Assembly: GCA_041685045.1 (NCBI GenBank)
Contig: JAWLGP010000002.1
Coordinates: forward strand, 124,001-188,000
From: Thiohalomonas sp041685045
GTDB taxonomy: Bacteria > Pseudomonadota > Gammaproteobacteria > Thiohalomonadales > Thiohalomonadaceae
Reading direction: 5' to 3'
DNA length: 64,000 nt
This document shows, in pieces, positions 36,701-51,700 of the stretch; positions within the stretch are counted from its first letter, which is position 1; every line of letters begins with the position of its first letter. The notes under the pieces were generated by a model. That model was not told the origin of the DNA. It did not search any database and was given only the letters and a program-made list of their open reading frames with translations. Position numbers and translations under genes: made by a program.

Positions 36701-39700
36701 TAACCGTCAGCGCAATGGACAAGACGGGCAACAGCTCGCTTGCCGAATTCGTTATCGGCGTCTATGCCGACCAGGCGCCTATCATCAAGACGGTAAGCGC
36801 CAACAAGCAACAGCTCTATAACATCGATACACTGGAATTCGATGTCGTAGCGCGTGACGACAGAGCAGTCAGCTCCCTCGATATGCGCCTGTTTGCCGAC
36901 GGCGCGACGACGCCGCTCTACAGCAAGAGGTTAGATGCGCAGGCAGGCCTCGTCCCCACCCCGGAGCAAGTGGCAAAGATGGAAGTAATGCTGTCTTCAC
37001 TGGGGCTGGATAACAGCGCCCATGAGTTGAAGGCAGAGTTTATCGCCGTTGACGATAGCGGGCAGGAGTCACAACCCTACTACATGGCGGTGTCGCTAAT
37101 CGCTGACACCACAGCGCCACTGGCGGCCATACAGGCCCCCAGCCAGGGGGCTACGCTCTATGTTGGGGATAATTATCACTTTACCATCCGAGCAGTTGAC
37201 GAGACTGGCGTCGGTCGTGTCACCCTGAAAAACACGGAGGGTGACATACTGCTGGATCAGATATTGCCTGACTCGCCGCCCTCGGCAGACTACACCACCA
37301 GCTACAGCTATATGATCCCCGCGGGTACAAGCGAGTTCACCTTCAAGCTCAGCGCGACGGACATATACGGCAATATTTCCAGTGAGAGTAATTGGCACTA
37401 CAGCGCGGTAGACGATCAACCGCCAACGCTGAGCATACGTGCTCCGGCCGCCGGTGCGCGCTACGTCGAGGGCGAGAAGGTGACGATTGCGATCCTGGCC
37501 ACCGATGATCGCAGGCTTGACGATGTTTCGCTCCACCTCAGGCAGGGCCAAAACGACACCCTGCTCAAATCGTTCACAGGAAGCGCACTTGCCGAAGCCG
37601 CCAATGACGGCTCCTATCTAACCGCCTCGTTCACCGTACCGCACAAGGACAGTGAACTCCCCGCCGAAATATTCGTAAGCGCTCGAGACTCGCGGGGACA
37701 GAAGGTCGAGCAACAGGTCGAGATCGAGCTGCTCGACGACGAAGAGGCGCCGCTGCTGTCGCTCTCGCAGCCGACGGAAATGCTGCAGCTTTATCCTGGC
37801 CAGACCTTCAAGCTCAAAGGTACGGTCAGCGACAACTACTACATCGGCGATATCATCAGCTACCTGATAGACGACCAGGGCAACAAGATCGCTTTTGAGC
37901 CCCGGGTCATGTCGCGCAAGGACCGCAAGGAGTCGGTGCGGGTCCCCAACCCGGGAACACTGGGCTCCATCATCGTCGGGGAGAGATATTACGCCGATTT
38001 CGATGCCACACTGGAGATCCCGGAGTCGTTCGCCTTTGACTATGCCGGTGAAAAGCTGCGGCTCTATGTGGAGACCTCAGACCTCGGCATCAACGTCACC
38101 GTCAGCGATGGGGTGCTGGTGCAGGTCCTCAAGGACGAGACCGGACCGTCGATCCAAATCACAGGCCCAAGCGAGACGCTATATGTCAAGCAGTCAGGGA
38201 AGGTAGCTGCAACGATCAGTGACGAGGTCGCCATCGCCTCCTACGAAGTCAGGGTGGTGGATGAATCGGGCCGTGACGAGGTGGTGGATTCGTCGTCCGG
38301 CCTTAGTACCAAGAAGGTGACCATTAGCGGAGTTGCAGTCGATGTTAGCGCCTATCAGCCCAATGTCCCCGGCAAGGACCGCTTTGCCGTGCTCATCAAC
38401 GCCACCGACCATGCAGGCAACACCAGCAGCTCCAAGCTAAGCGTCACCATCGTGGCGGATAACGCCCCGCAAGCCGAGTTTATCAATCAGTCGCCTCTCT
38501 CCGGTGCGGTCTACGGGCAACTGCTCTCTGGGCAGTTCAAGACCGTTGACGACTACGTCGACAGCGCCAATCCAGTATTTCAACTCCCACTATTCACTTC
38601 ACTACTACGGGCCGATACGCAGCGCAGGATCACTGGCAAGAACGCCGAGGGCCGCCCCTATTACAGCATCGAATACCCGGAGGCGGGCACCTGGAGCGGG
38701 AAGCTGGAGGTGGACGGCAGAACCTACCTCGAGATCGCGGGTGGTGTGCTCAACGTCTACCCCTATCTGCAGGAACTCGACGGGCAGGTCGGCTCGCTGA
38801 AGTTTGTCGCAGACGGGATAGGCGAAGTGGAGTACGACATCAGCATCTACTCCGATGATAAGTGCCGGGGCAACCCGTCTGGGCAGAGCATCCGTCATAG
38901 CGGCGCACTCTCCCTCTCGTCACTTGTCGACAGCAGCACTACGCGACTGGTGATACGCCCAAGGTTCAACGCCGACAACGAATCCCACCCGTCGTTTATT
39001 CGCGAGCTCCATATCTCGCTTGCGGAGCTGAACGGCGTCTCCTCCTATTCGCTGGGTGGTAAGCGGCATTCGGTTTTAAACCACGATCTTGTCAATATCG
39101 TGCTGGACGATATGAGCAGCGGGATCCGCGCCCCCGCCGTGCTGCAGAGCGGCAGACTGTCGCGCCAGCTGAGCGCGGAGAAGGTCTATGGTGTGGCCGT
39201 GCCCTCATTGCCGGTGGGTGGAGTCCGCAGCGTAAGCGTCTTCTCCCACGCTTTGGACCGCCTCGCTGACGAACGCGGGGAGGTGGCCTTGGCGCCCCTC
39301 GCCGCATTCGACATGAGCAATGACCTGCATGCGCCTGAGGTTACGGTGACCGCGCCGGCACAGGGCAGCGTGGTGGTGCCCAACCAGTTCATCGACCTGA
39401 CCGCGGCCGTCTCCGACAACAGCGGTGCACTGGAGAGCCTGCAGCTGATCGGAAACCGCGGCCACACTCTGCGCACCCTCTCACCGCCTTATAATGCCGG
39501 CAAGGTGACGTTCCCTTATGTGGTGCCGCAGGGCTATCAGGGCAATGAAATCGAGCTGACGCTGGTGGCCACGGACCGTAGCGGCCATGTCAGTGAGAGC
39601 AGCGTGATCCTGCCGGTACAGCCCAATGCGGCACCGCAACTGGAACTGACAGGCTTCCATAGCTATAAAGTCGGTGGTCGCTACCAGAAGTCGATCACCG

Positions 39701-42700
39701 ATGCGCAAAGGCTCAGCTCAGCAGAATTCTGGGTGAGGCGCGGCGAGGAGTTTCGCCTCGACACCGCTATCAGCGATGATGCGGGCCTAACCGGCTTTAA
39801 GATAGAGCGCCTCGGTGTCGACGGAAGGCCGGTGGAAACGCTCTACAGTGAGAGCTACACGGTTCCCCAGTGCCCCGACAAGCCCAAACTGTCGGACTCA
39901 AACGAAACAGGCATCGCCTTCAACCAGTCGCAGCCCACCGAGTACCTGGTGAGCGTAACCGACACCACTGGACAAACCGCACAGCGCACCATCCTTGTCC
40001 ATCCGCAGAGCAACGTGGTGCCGGAGATCCGCATCACCGCACCGGCCGAGGGGCAAGAGATCGTCGCAGGCACCTTCCTCATTAAGGTCGGAGTGGTCGC
40101 TGCGGACGACCGCTTCCTCTCCACGTCGTTGGACAGCGGGGCGATCAAGATCTCCGCCAATGGGATACCGCTCTCCCTCGCAGGGGACAGCAGCAGCGGT
40201 ACCGCCGCAGGGGGCGATGCGGTGGTGAAGCGGGCCTTTGCCGATATCTACGATTCATTCGAGAACAACTACAGCATCGAGACGGCCAAACGCTATGGTC
40301 GCCAGGACAGCCCCTACGCCGTTACCCGCAGCTACGTACTGCAAGTGCCAGATGGTCTGGTAAGGCTTGAGGAGCCGCTCACCATTACCGCCTACGTTTA
40401 CGACTCGGATGGCGCCGTTGGCAAAGCCGAGCGCAGCTTCGTCGTACACCCTGATGACATCAGGCCCGAGATCGCCATCACCCGCCCGCAGATAGGCTTT
40501 GGCGCGATAGAGAACTCGGACTTCACCTTCGCTGCGCGTGGTTATGACAACGTCAAGGTGCAGGCCCTAACGATTCAGAGCGCCTATGGTGTCAGCCTGC
40601 ATTCCGGGGAGTACATAAAAGGCGACTTTACTACGCTGCGTACCATCGACGGCATTCCGTCACGCGATGACGTGCCGGTGACCACCCTCAATATCGATAC
40701 CCCCGAGTACCAACAGACCATTCATGTCGACAAATTGAGCGACATCGCCGAGCTGTTTCCACAGGTCGCCAGTATCGCGGATATCAAGCAGGCCCATGTA
40801 TGGATGCGCGTGGTGGCGCATGACGCCGCCTATCAGAATTCCGTCGAAGTCAAATACCCGATACATATAGACCAGCGCCCGGTGCTCGATGTGGTTGACC
40901 CGCTGCCCGGGGCACGTATCGTCGAGCAGACCAGCTTCTACGTCAACGTCAACGCCTTCGACGACGTGGCGATATCCTATGTGCGGCTGCGTGCCGACTA
41001 CGCCAACGGCCAAGCTCCCTATGAACTGAGGCTGACCAGCCCGCCCTACAACTACATGGTGCCGGTCCCGGCCTACGACGCGGCCAACCCTGCGAGCAAC
41101 GCCGTGAGGGTAAGCGTCGAGGCGGTGGACAGCTACGGCGCCGCCTTCGGTGAGCTCGACGCCCATAGGGCAGAGGAGCAGTTCGCCATCGAGGTCGTCG
41201 AGGACCAACCCCCGGTGGTGGCCATTGGCCTTCCAACAGACAACACCGTCTCCCTGGAGGGCATGCCGATACTGGTGCAGGTGAACGCCGTTGACGACGT
41301 GGGCATAGACAAGGTGGTGTTGAACGTTGCCGGGCTCAAGGCCGGTGACGCCAGCTTTACCGATGTCAGCGCGCCGTTCGAGTTCCTGGTTGATGTACCG
41401 TATGGTCAGGCCGGAACCGACCTGCGGCTTACCGCCACAGCCACGGAAAAGCGCCTGGGCGGAACGGCGCGCACCGTCTCCACGCCCAAATCGGTGACGG
41501 TACAGATTATCCGCGACGAGCAGGCCCCCGACCTGGCCATCCTGCAGCCCTCCGGCAGCGGTGTGACAGTCTCCGAGAAGCGCACCTTCCCCTATCGCCT
41601 GGAGGTCAGCGACAACGTGCGCGTAAGCACCGTTGCGGTTCAACTCTATGCCGATGCTGATAATGACGGCCTGTTCAGCGAACTTGAGGTGGTCTCCAGG
41701 CGCGTAATGTTGGCGCCGCCGTACTCCGGCAGCATCGCCGTAAGAACCCTCGCGGATTATCTCGATGCGCCCACCGAGCAGCCCCCCGAGCAGATGAGCA
41801 TGCTGCTCAAGGTCACAGCGCGCGATGGCATAGGTAATGAGGCGGTGCAGTCCGTACCGCTCAGCTTGGTGCCCAATCAACCGCCTGAGGTCACCGATAT
41901 ACAACTGCTGGACGGGCGCGGATTCTTTATGGGTCAGATCGATGAGATCACCGAGGGCAGGGGCTTCGTGGTCAATGTACTCGCGCGCGACCCCGAGATC
42001 GGCGTCGACAGCGCGAAACTTTACTACGCCATCGTAGGCGAGGGGGAGGAGCCCGACTACCAGCCGGTAGGGGAGGATGCGGCGGCGCCGTTCATGTTCC
42101 ACATGCAGGTGCCCTCCGGTCAAAACGGCAAGTACCTGCGCTTCGCCGCCATGGCCCGCGATATCGACGGCTACGACTCCGTGCTCTGGAACTCGCCCAA
42201 TGCAGTTCTAATCAAGCCCGATGAGCCGCCACAGGCGCGCATAATACAGCCCGACAACAACAACTCCGTGGTGCTGGATGGGCAGGACGTGGAGGTGTTC
42301 GTCGAGGCATTTGACGACCTCGGTCCCGACGGCATCGACCATGTGGTGTTCTATGTCAATGCCAAGCCCGCCTATACCGCCTACAACAGCCAAGGCGAGC
42401 AGTCCGGCAGTTTTGCCCAGGAACATATCTATCGTGCCTTGATCCCTTCGCCTGACGGTGTGGACGGCTTCACCATCCAGGCCATCGCCTATGACATCCT
42501 GGGGCAGGCCGGTGAGACGCAGACCGTTACCGTCGGAACCATCAGCGACACGGTCGTACCCAGAATACAGGTAGTATCGCCGATCGACCGCGACATTCTT
42601 ACCGCCGCCGAGACGGTTAAGGGCGAGGTACGGGTCGAGGATATGGGCGGGGATATCGAAACGGTGATGATGCACTGGTACCGCGAGTACCAGGCCGCCG

Positions 42701-45700
42701 ACGGCAGCTGGGAGGTACTGGCAGAGTACCCCTTGGAGCTCTTCTACGATGTCGAGCTCAGCAATCCAGAAAATTACAGCTACACCTACACCGCGCCGTT
42801 CACCCACGGTGAAGTGCTGTTGCGGCAGAGCTATCGCAACGAGCGGGTCCGCGTGGTCAGCACAGTGGTCACCCCCAACCACACGGTCTCCGCCGAGACC
42901 ACACACGAGATAGGCCTCAATACCAGCGAAAGGCGCCTGCTCAAGCCCGCGAGCGGCGCAGAGAAGCTGGCAGACCAGGTCTATTACACGGCGGTGGACC
43001 AATACCGTTCAGCGGACCGCAAGGGGGCCATGGTGGCCGCCTGGTCCACCACCGACCCGATGCGAATCGAGCAGGGACTAGGCAGCGAACTGGTGGCAGA
43101 CAATGACGGACTTGGTGCCGGGCCAAGAACCGGGATCTACATTTTCGATGCGGTGGACGAGACCCAGGGCGATGGTGCAGGCGCGTACTACGTTTACTCC
43201 GAGTTGCTCAATGGCTCCAGTGAGATCTTCAGCGGCACCATCGGTGAGCTGAAGAGCGACGCCAACCTGTTGTTTGCCAGCAAGTCGGGCAACACCGGTG
43301 GGCAGGATTGTGAAGGGGGAGCGGGCGGCGACTACCGCGGCGGGTGTAGCTTCGTCTCGCAGCTGACTAGCGAAATCGAAGAGGACTGGTTGGAGGGGCC
43401 GGACGGTACCGAGGGCAGCGGCGCCCTTTATATAGAGAACGACAACGGCGAGCTGCTGATTTTCAACAACCAGAACGGCGACTATCAGTTCGGCCTGCCG
43501 TATCTGCTGACCGGGCGCATCGACCTTCCCTATCCGGACGCCTATGGCCTGGATCGCCAGGACAACCTGGCCTTTGTGGCGAACGGCGATGGTGGTGTGC
43601 AGATCCTCGATATCAGCAACATCAAGGCCCCCTACCATGTCGGCTTCATCAAGCCGGACGGCTTCTCCCGCGATGTCAAGATCAAGGGGCAGTATGCCTT
43701 TATTGCCGCCTCGCACCAGGGGCTGGTGGTAGCCGACATCAGCGATCCGACCACCCCCGTGATCGCCTCGCTGGACACCCTGGGTGTGGCCAACCGCCTG
43801 CACATCCTGGGAGACAAGGCCTATGTCAGCGACATGTCCGCCAACGGCGGCGTGGCGCAATTAAACATCATCGACATCTCCAACCCTTACCAGCCGCGCA
43901 TGCTGCGTGTGCTGGAGCTGAACCCGCCGCGTCCGGATATGTACTCCAACGGCGTCTATGATGTGCACGTCTCGGGCAACCTGGCCTACGTGACGGTGCA
44001 CTATAGCGGGCAGGGTGGCGTACCCGCCCAATCTTTGGTCGAGATCATTGACCTGGGCAAGATCGAGGAGTCCGCCTACGACTTCACCAAGCCGGTGATG
44101 ATGCACCGCCATGCGAGCCAGGCCGACTTCGCCGCCCGCGGCATTACCCTTGCCCGCGGCGCGATTCAGGTTGCCGCCGGGCGCAAGGGGATCGCGCGCA
44201 TCGAACTGCCCTCGCTCACGGTACTCGATACCGTCCCCTACAAAGACCAGCTGGATGTGAACCCCGCACTCGATGCCATCACCATCGAGCTTTCGGCCGT
44301 ATTGCCCGAGGATGTGGTGCTCTCCGACCATATCGAGATCCTGCAGGGGGACCCGCAGATTGGCGAACCGGTCACCGATCAGTTCACCCTGGGTTTCGAA
44401 CCGCGCGATGCTGGCTACAGCTACCGCCGGCTGCAGCTCAAGCGCAACGAAGACAGCGTGCTCCAGTCCAATCAGCGCTACTTCGTCAAACTCAAGGCAG
44501 GCCTGACACCGCTTACCGGTGCACCGCTGGCCTCGGACTACAGCTTTGGTTTTATCACCGCGCCTGCCGTCGAGGCCCGGCACCCGGACATCACCTCCAT
44601 CTGCGCCAATCACGGGGAGGAGGGGGCGCAGCCTTGCGTGGCGATGGGCGATATCCGCGGCGGCACCGAGGTGATGATCAAGGGTTACAACTTTGGTGAC
44701 GACCCCAAGCTCAAGATCGGTGGCCAGCAACTGGTGGTCAGCCGAATGGAGCACGATGAGGCGAGCGGCTTGAGCACCCTCCATGCCACGACCGTGCCCA
44801 ATTATGCCGGACCGGCCGCCGTTAACGTGACCAACAGTTACGGACTCAGCGATACCGTTGTCGGCGGTTTCATCTACGTCAAGCTGTTGCAGGTGTCGTT
44901 TATCCACCCGGCCGTTGTGCGCACCGCGCAGATAGGCGAGAACGACCTCGTCAGCATCGTCGGTTACGGCTTTAACGGCGGCATTCGCATCACCGCCTAT
45001 AAGAGCGGGCAGCCGGAGACGGCGGTGGTGGACCGTGTTGATGGTGATCGACTCAAGCTCTACAGCGCCGAGAAGATGTTCTGGTCGGTACCCGACTTCC
45101 GCGACAGTGACGATCAAAGCGGTTATCGCGGCTTTGTCGATATCGAGTTGAGCGACGACATGGGGCATAAATATTACATGAAAAACGCCCTGTTCTACGG
45201 TCGCCTTACGCTCAACCACACCCTGACGACGGAGCACTCTTTCAGCAAGGGGTATCTAGACGCGCTGAACAACCCCAACAGCCTTGCCGCCCATGTGCCC
45301 GATCCGCTCAAGCTGCCGCCCGGTAGCATCGTCGACCTGGAGGTCGATAACGCACTGAACATGCTCTATGTGCTGGGCCGCGGCAATCCCAACACCAGTG
45401 GCGGTGTGCCAGGGCCTGGCAGCGTTAAAGAGAATGCAGAACTCACCACATACTACGAGCCAGGCTGGATCAGCCTAATAAAGTACGACCCACAAGCCAT
45501 AGGCAATGCGGCGCCAAGACATGGCCTGGGCTACTACAATCTGCCGCAGGATCTGGTACCGACGGCGATGACGCTCTCCGACACGTACCTGTTCGTGGTC
45601 GCCAAGGGATACAACTTCCCCTACATCAATACCAAGTACGAGGGGCAGTCCACGCTGTTGGTCTATGACCGCGAGGGGCGCGACCCTGACGACTACCAGG

Positions 45701-48700
45701 AACAACCCCCGGGCAAGGACCGCGACATACTCTATAGCCTGCCGTTGCCCATCACGGGTGAGCCCACACAAGTGGTGGTGAAGGACTCTCTGCTCTTTGT
45801 CGCCGCACAGAAGGAGGGTTTCGTTATTGCAAGCGTGGCGGATCCCTTGCACCCGACGGTAATACGTAAGGTTTCCAATGTGGTGCATGACGGCCGCGAC
45901 ATCACCATCAACGCCACGGATCTGGCCCTGGTCAACGACACCCTGCATGTAATTGACGGCACCAAGCGCTATGTCTTCGACATCACCAAGCCCTCACTGC
46001 CGTTGCTGGGCGTGAACAGCTACGGCGGCCAGACCGCCCCCATGGGCGAGGGCTACATGGTCAACGCCAGGGACAGCAAGTTCGAGCTCATTGACATCAC
46101 CCGTCCCGAGTACATGAAGCAAAGCGGAACCTATGTGGGGCATGGCTTCGAGGTGCCTGGCAAAAGCTATGGCGTCGCCTCGCTGGCCTCCACCGCAATC
46201 AATCTGAACCGCAATCAAGTCAAGGTCGATGAGTGCGGCAAGGGCAACCTCGCCCCCTATCTGGCGATCTACGACACCAGCCGCATGGAACACATAATGC
46301 TGCTCGACGCGCTCAGCCTGGAGTCGCCGCCCTGCTACGCAAAGCCGAAAAACACCATCATCGACGTGCCGTGGCAACGCGATCCGGTGGTGATCACCGA
46401 TGACGGCATCGCGGTCTTCGCCCTGACTGAGAATGTGAACGGCAAACCGGCCAACTCGCTGCTCCATTTCGTCGACACGCTGACCCTGGATCTGGTGCGC
46501 AGCGTACCGGCCAACAACGCCAGGGGCGTTGCGCTGGATACACCACTCACACTGCAGTTCAGCCGAAATGTGGAGATGGACTCGGAGCAACTGGCCGGCT
46601 ATGTCCGACTGATTCACGAAGATGGCAGCATGGCCGGTATCGAGCTGCCTCACAGCCTGGTGGTATCCGAGGACGGCAGGAGCATCACTATTGAGCCGCA
46701 GCAGCTGCTACAGGGCTTCGAGGACTACCGCATTGTCCTCACCGGAGTCCTCGCCAGCCGCCGCACACAAGGGCTGTTCGACTATACAATTCGCTTCCGT
46801 ACCGGTTCGGGCACGGGTATCGCCACAGTACCGCTTATCGATGAGGTAACACCTCGGGTGCTGGAGGTCGACGGCGGTCAGCTGCAGGTGACTTTGAGCA
46901 ATGCCGATACCCATGCCACCTTCACCATTTCCGGGCAGGCCGCCCCGGTTGACACCTACGAGTCGCTGGGTGAAGGGCGCTACCGCTTCACGATCAAGGC
47001 ACCGGCGATGACGCCTGGAGCGGCGACCCTGGAGGTATTTGTTGGTAATGGCGCCGCGGTGCGCGAGGTCGGAGCGGTGCAATATGTGGAGCCGCTTCTG
47101 TTCAACGGGCTCACCCCGCATGAGGGAACACTCAACGGCGGCACCAAGGTCCGGATCTACGGCCAGGGCTTCCGCTTCGACGGTGACCAGCTGCGTGTCA
47201 GGTTCGGCGACGTCTACGTTCCCGCCGAACATATCAAGGTGTTGGATACCGAAACCCTGGAGGTGATCACCCCCGGCGGCCCCATAGGTACGGTGGATGT
47301 GGCGGTGTCGCTGGGCAACGGCCAGCAGGGCATCTTGAAACAAGCCTTTACCTATCTGCAGCCGGTGAAGACGAGGATCAACGGCGCCGGTGACCATATC
47401 TATGACGCCATGCTCGACCCCAGCGGAAGCTACCTGCTGACGGCGCACGGCCGTAGTGGCGTGGTCATCTACGGTGTCGACTCCTCCGGCTACAGCAGCA
47501 GCGCGGCAAACCTGGTCAACCCCGATGAAATGCTGCAGCAGATCAATGCCAGCCACGACGGCTACGATGACCGCATCATCGCCACGGTTGCCCTGCCCGA
47601 CGGCTACGTCGCCCTCGGCATAGACAGCTACTTCGAGAAGGCCAACGACCGGGTATTTGTCACCGGTGCCAAACTATCGGGCGGGAAGCCAACCCAGGCG
47701 AGACTATTCGTCATTGCCTTCGACTCCTATGATATCAGCAACTCCACGGTTATCAGCTCGCTGGAGCTGCCCGGCAACGCCGCACGCGGAGTGGACGTGG
47801 AGAACAACCGTGTAGTCATCGCCATGGGCGATGGCGGCATCGGTTTTGTCGATAGTTACCTGCACAGCAAAATCTACCTTATCAACCACCAGCCCATGCC
47901 CGACGGCAAGGAGCTGCTGGATGTAGCGCTGGTCGACAGTGGGGCGGAGGCTACCCACTACGTGGCTGTGGGCGGCGAGTTCGACTACCAGAAAAATATG
48001 CTGAGCGAGAAGGAGCAGGTCGGCGGAGGCGGCTTCTATGTCATCGAAAACGGTGCCGCCGGCGGTACGCGTGTCATCGCCTCACTCGATATACCGGCCT
48101 CTCGCGTGGTGGTATCGGGCCGCTACGCCTACCTGGCCGCGGGGGAGAGCGGCATGGTCATTATCGACCTGAATGACCTGCATGCCCCCCGGGTCATCGC
48201 CAGGGTGACCAGTGCCGGCTTTGTCTATGATGTGGACGTGAAGGGCAGCACCGCCTATCTGGCGCTGGGCAGCAGCGGCATCGTCACCGTCGATATCACC
48301 GATCCGGCCAATCCCCAGGTCAGCCACGGCATGGAGTCCGGCGACAGCGTCACTACCGCAGTGGCGGGCAGCTACTCGGCCATCGGTGCCGGAGACTCCT
48401 TTGTCGAGATCACTCCCGACGTGATACTGAAGCTCGTCAAGGTCGACCCTGTCTCGCGCATTCTGGATCGCGATGTCGATGGCCGCCTGCGCATCCGTGC
48501 CCGCTTCAACAAGGCAATAGATCTGCACCCGCAAAACCTTGACCACTTCTACCTGGTCGACAGTGCCGCAAACCGCATCAACGCCGATGTGGAAATTATC
48601 AATAACGACGCGATCATCACCCTTGATATTAATGCCGCCACTGCGCTGCAGTTGGGCGACAACGTGACCCTGTTGATCGAGAAAGGTGTCGCGGCGGTCA

Positions 48701-51700
48701 AGCCGGACAACGACGGCGTGAATTACATAGAACTCTACAGCCTGCAACAACGACAGCAGATTGAGTTCACCTACCGCGGCGCTCGTTACGACCAGCTTAG
48801 CGTTGAGGCGGTGGTACCACGGCGCGCCGAGCGGGGCAGGACGGTGCAGCTGACCGTCTCCGTTCTGCGCGCCGCGGACGATGCGCAGCGCCTGCGCCTC
48901 TATGTCGGCGGCGTGATGGCGGCGATTGAGTCGGTGGAAACAAACGATGAGATGGAGGCGGCGGCCATTATTACCGCTACCTTGCCGGCCATTGACACGG
49001 CGGGGATTTACGATGTCTCCGTGGAGGCGCAAAAGGACGGTATCTGGCAGTCCGCCACCCTGTTCGGCGGCCTTGTGGTCGACAGCCCGGTCGCTCTGGA
49101 TAGCTTCTTCCCGCTTTGGGGGCCGGTCGGCGGCGGCACAACGGTAACCCTCAGCGGTAGCGGCTTCGAGCCCGGCAATACGGTGATGGACGGGTTGAAA
49201 ATGCGCGTCGGCTCGATGCCGGTGAACAGCATTGAAGTGGTCTCTACCAACAAGCTGCGCTTTGTCACCCCCAAGGGCGTGCCGGGACTGCACGACATCA
49301 CCATCCAGGACCGCTACGGCAACGAGTCCACACTGCGGGGCGAGAACGGATTTGGCTATGGCCTGAAGCGGCTGGCCACGGTCAATCCCTCACTGATCTA
49401 CCCCAGCGATATCTGGTTGGATCCGGACACCGGTGTGGCGATCACCAATAGCGGCTATATACATGAGGGTTACGCCACTGCGGTGATCAATAACGTCGAG
49501 TTCGCCGACAATTACCTCGCCGCAAGCTTCGATGTCCAAGATCCCTATAACCCCGTACTGGTGGGCGGCGAGACCGCCCTGCCCAGTTCCGGCGACGCCT
49601 ATCGGGATCTAATGCTCAAGGCATCGGCCATTGATATCGCCGGACGCAGTAGTACGCCAACGGCGGCCGAGCACGATACTATCCAACGGGCCGGGCTGGT
49701 ATCGCTCAACAACGGCGTAGACTCCATTCGTATCGCCCCGACCCGGGAACTGGAGGAGGGGGTCTGGCGCAAGCGGCTCTATGTGGCCACCGGCCCCGGT
49801 GGCGTGGCGCGCCTCAATCTGGATGACCAGAACGGTCTGCAGCTAATCGACGACCAGCCACTGGGGGGACAGACCGTCAATGTGGTCAAGCAGGGCGACA
49901 GCCTGTTCGCCTCCAGGCAGAACGCCCAGGCCAACGGCGGTGGAAGCGGCAGTGAGTGTAGTGCCGGTACCGGGGAGGCGACCGCCGCCTCCATAGCCGT
50001 GATCAACTACAAGTACGGGGCCGACCCGGTCGTGCTGGACGACGGCGCAGCCGCCGGGCTGCCCGGAGGCAGTGTGCTGCTGCTCAAGAACGGCTGGCTC
50101 TACAGCGGCGGCAACCACGGCTCGGCCGCCTGGTCCGGCGATTGCCCGGTAGGGCTTGGCGGCAAGACGTCCAGTGCGCCGACGGACGTGCCCGAGTCCA
50201 CCCAGCTGCGGGCGGTCAACCTGCTCGACCCGCTGCTAAAGCGCCAGTACAGCTTCGAGGGCAACCTGCACGACCTGCTGCTGCATGGCGATTACCTCAT
50301 TGCCGCACTGGGCAGCCGCGGGGTGGAGATTTTCAACCGCGATGCGCCGGAACAACGCCAGCGCATCGTGCTCGACGATAAGCTGCAGCAGAACGCAGGG
50401 CGCGCGGTGAAGCTGCACTTGGCCGGAAGCCTGCTGCTTGTCGCCTCCGACAAAGGCGGCGTGGTATTCATCGACATAAGCGACCCGGCCCAGGCCCACG
50501 TGCTCTCCGCCGGTAACGTGGAACGGATCGTCGATATCGACCTGTTCAAGAACCGCGTTATCAGCGGCGGTGGTGCAAGCGGACTATCAACCCTGGAATT
50601 GCCGGGTTCGGTCGTTACCGGCGCCTCGATAGCCGAAGGCGGCCTGTTGTCGCTCTCCGACACGCACCAGCTCACCATACGCTTTAACGAGCCGGTGACA
50701 CTGCAAAGCCTGCAGGCCCAGGGTGCGGTGCAGTTGCTGCAGCGTAACCCGCAAAGCGGCGACGAAAGTGAAGTCCCCTTCAGCCTGAACATCGTTCAGG
50801 GCGAGGCCGAGGGGGCCGAGGTGTTCGAGGTGGTATTCCAGCGTCAGGCCGGCGCACGGATGCGCCTGGTGGTAAACGACGCTCAGAACACACGTGCAGG
50901 CAGGCTCTGGGCCCCCTACATCCTGCGCTTTGCCACCACCACCGAGGAGGCACTGCAGCCTGAGATCCACAGCCTGGACAACGCCACCTTCCACCTCGGG
51001 CGGCAGGATCAGATCACCGTCCATGGCTCCGGCTTCCGCCAGCAGGCGAAGGTCTATATCAACCAGCATCGAGTGGACGTCAACTGGCAGGACGAGTCCA
51101 CCCTCACCATCCCGGCCAGGGCGCTGGATCTGCTCGATTTGAACGTGGGATCACACAACCTGCGCGTGGTCGATAACGGCCTGAGCGATGAGTACATGGG
51201 TGCCATCGTCGCCGCATCGTCCGTACCGCTGCCACAAGGCGGTTACCGCCTCACCCCCGACGCCGCCGATCAAAGGGGCGGGGTACGCGGCAGGATCACC
51301 GCCTCCGCCCAGGTCATCGTGCCGGGTACACGGGTGGTGCTGCGTGCGCGCTATAGCGACAAGGAGATCTATACCGGCTACAGCCCCTTCAGCGAGCTTG
51401 AGGGTGAGGAGACTATCGACCTGCGCGATAACGTCACCAGTCTCAGCAGCTTCGAGTTCGTCATCCCCGGGGTGATTCAGCCCGAGCTGTATGAGGTCTA
51501 CCTGCGCATTCCCAGTGGCGGCGAAGTGGTCGAGGTCAAGGCCGGCGATCTCTCCTACACCCTGCCTCAGGGGAAGGGGATCGATCTACCCAATTACCCC
51601 CCGATGCAGATGGGGGCAGCACAAGAGGTAGACTCTACCTTGTATGTCGGAGTCAAGGGGAGCCAGGGCGGCAGCGGCTACAACACCATTAATTACGGGC

